Source: an uncultured Phycisphaerales bacterium
Lineage (GTDB): Bacteria; Planctomycetota; Phycisphaerae; Phycisphaerales; UBA1924
Reading direction: 5' to 3'
NCBI GenBank assembly: GCA_937891445.1
Contig: CALAFV010000169.1
Location: 1 to 5,228 of the forward strand
DNA: 5,228 nucleotides
Shown one piece after another: positions 4,900 through 5,228 of the stretch. Each line of letters begins with the position of its first letter. The first letter of the stretch is position 1. A program made the position numbers and the translations under genes. The notes beneath the pieces are model-generated. The model was given only the letters and a program-made list of their open reading frames with translations. It had not been told where the DNA came from and ran no database searches.

Positions 4900-5228
4900 G
4901 ACCTGTCCTCCTTGTCACCCATCCGCCCCGCGCCGGGACCGCCCCCCGCCTCCGAAGCCGCCGGCCCGGCGATGATCTCGAAGTCCTCAACGCTGATCCG
5001 CCCCTCGGCCAGCACGCGGAACGGCGCGGCCTTCTGCGCGGCGGGCACCGGCACGTACAGCCCCACGCCGTTGAGGCGCGGCGCAAAGCCGCTGGTCCGC
5101 AGCAGCGACAGCGCCCGCTCGCGGGCCGTGGCGTCGATGCGCAGGTGCAGCACCGTCCCCAATCCGAGATACCCGACGAACTCCGCCGCCGGCACCTCCG
5201 CCGCGACGCGCCCCCGCTCCAGCACCAC
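4896..5228 (-). CDS. nosF: NosF, ABC transporter ATP-binding protein (C-terminal part only)
   Basis: The frame is open to the right edge and holds only the last 110 residues. The visible part starts with VLERGRVAAEVPAAEF, the VLxxGRxxxxG-type element that ends the nucleotide-binding domain just after the H-loop in ABC-2 ATPases. The accessory C-terminal region follows, with a short beta-rich segment (TVLHLRIDATARERALSLL) and the RISVEDFEII element, comparable to the SLEDVFL-type end of these ATPases. A Gly-rich, charged tail closes it. The Walker A, signature and Walker B motifs lie outside the window, so the call rests on this tail and on the ATGA overlap (4896-4899) with nosY. The GTG at 5228 is an internal Val codon, not a start. 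The ATPase would energise NosY on the cytoplasmic side. Confidence 0.8.
   Translation of the reverse strand: MVLERGRVAAEVPAAEFVGYLGLGTVLHLRIDATARERALSLLRTSGFAPRLNGVGLYVPVPAAQKAAPFRVLAEGRISVEDFEIIAGPAASEAGGGPGAGRMGDKEDRS
4907..4913 (-). promoter_or_regulatory. ribosome binding site of nosY
   Basis: A near-perfect AAGGAGG on the minus strand, seven bases before the ATG at 4899, lies in the last codons of nosF. It is the strongest Shine-Dalgarno in the window and fixes the longer NosY start. Confidence 0.8.

Noticed and set aside
3425..4975. 516-codon plus-strand open frame
   Set aside because: It lies antisense to nosL and nosY. The translation shows no domain and is biased to Ser/Pro/Arg/Ala.
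3491..5086. 531-codon minus-strand frame seemingly fusing a long Gly/Arg-rich protein to NosL
   Set aside because: Only the part after 4003 looks like a protein (NosL with signal peptide). The upstream part is out of frame with NosY. The Shine-Dalgarno and ATGA overlap place the true start at 4003.

Overview
The window is GC-rich throughout, roughly 70% by eye, and densely coded. Third codon positions are mostly G or C. The organism is probably a high-GC Gram-negative-type bacterium: it has a lipoprotein NosL and a nos ABC transporter, and the intergenic style is compact. The mix of genes would fit a planctomycete such as a Phycisphaerae relative, but no marker gene fixes the phylum, so that is only a guess.

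Left part (1-1746). A minus-strand hotdog-fold acyl-CoA thioesterase (1-441) runs off the left edge. It is divergent from a plus-strand GNAT N-acetyltransferase (505-1068). A 243-base gap follows. It holds a consensus TTGACA box with a weak -10, a cluster of nested hairpins, and a very strong intrinsic terminator (1224-1264). The terminator ends only 47 bases before a single-domain response regulator (1312-1746), which has a NarL-like receiver and no output domain. The 3' arm of the terminator is repeated at 1101-1110, so the leader could form a competing antiterminator pairing.

Right part (1749-5228). An apparently single minus-strand operon reads from the right edge leftwards: nosF (3' end only), nosY, nosL, an Rrf2-family regulator, a hemerythrin HHE protein, and pdxH. 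Four of the five junctions are 4-base ATGA stop/start overlaps; the nosL-rrf2 junction is a 28-base gap with a strong Shine-Dalgarno sequence. NosF and NosY form the ABC transporter that supports maturation of the copper centre of nitrous oxide reductase. NosL is the outer copper chaperone lipoprotein. Rrf2 proteins such as NsrR often sense NO or redox state through an Fe-S cluster, and HHE hemerythrins of the YtfE type are linked to NO damage and repair. The operon therefore reads as the tail of a denitrification or N2O-reduction locus with its own stress-sensing pair. It ends in pdxH, the PLP/FMN vitamin B6 enzyme, which converges tail-to-tail with the response regulator with only 2 bases between them.

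No tRNA, rRNA, CRISPR array, transposase or phage gene was seen. The most unusual parts are the structured leader/terminator before the receiver-only protein and the coupling of nos maturation genes to the Rrf2-hemerythrin pair.
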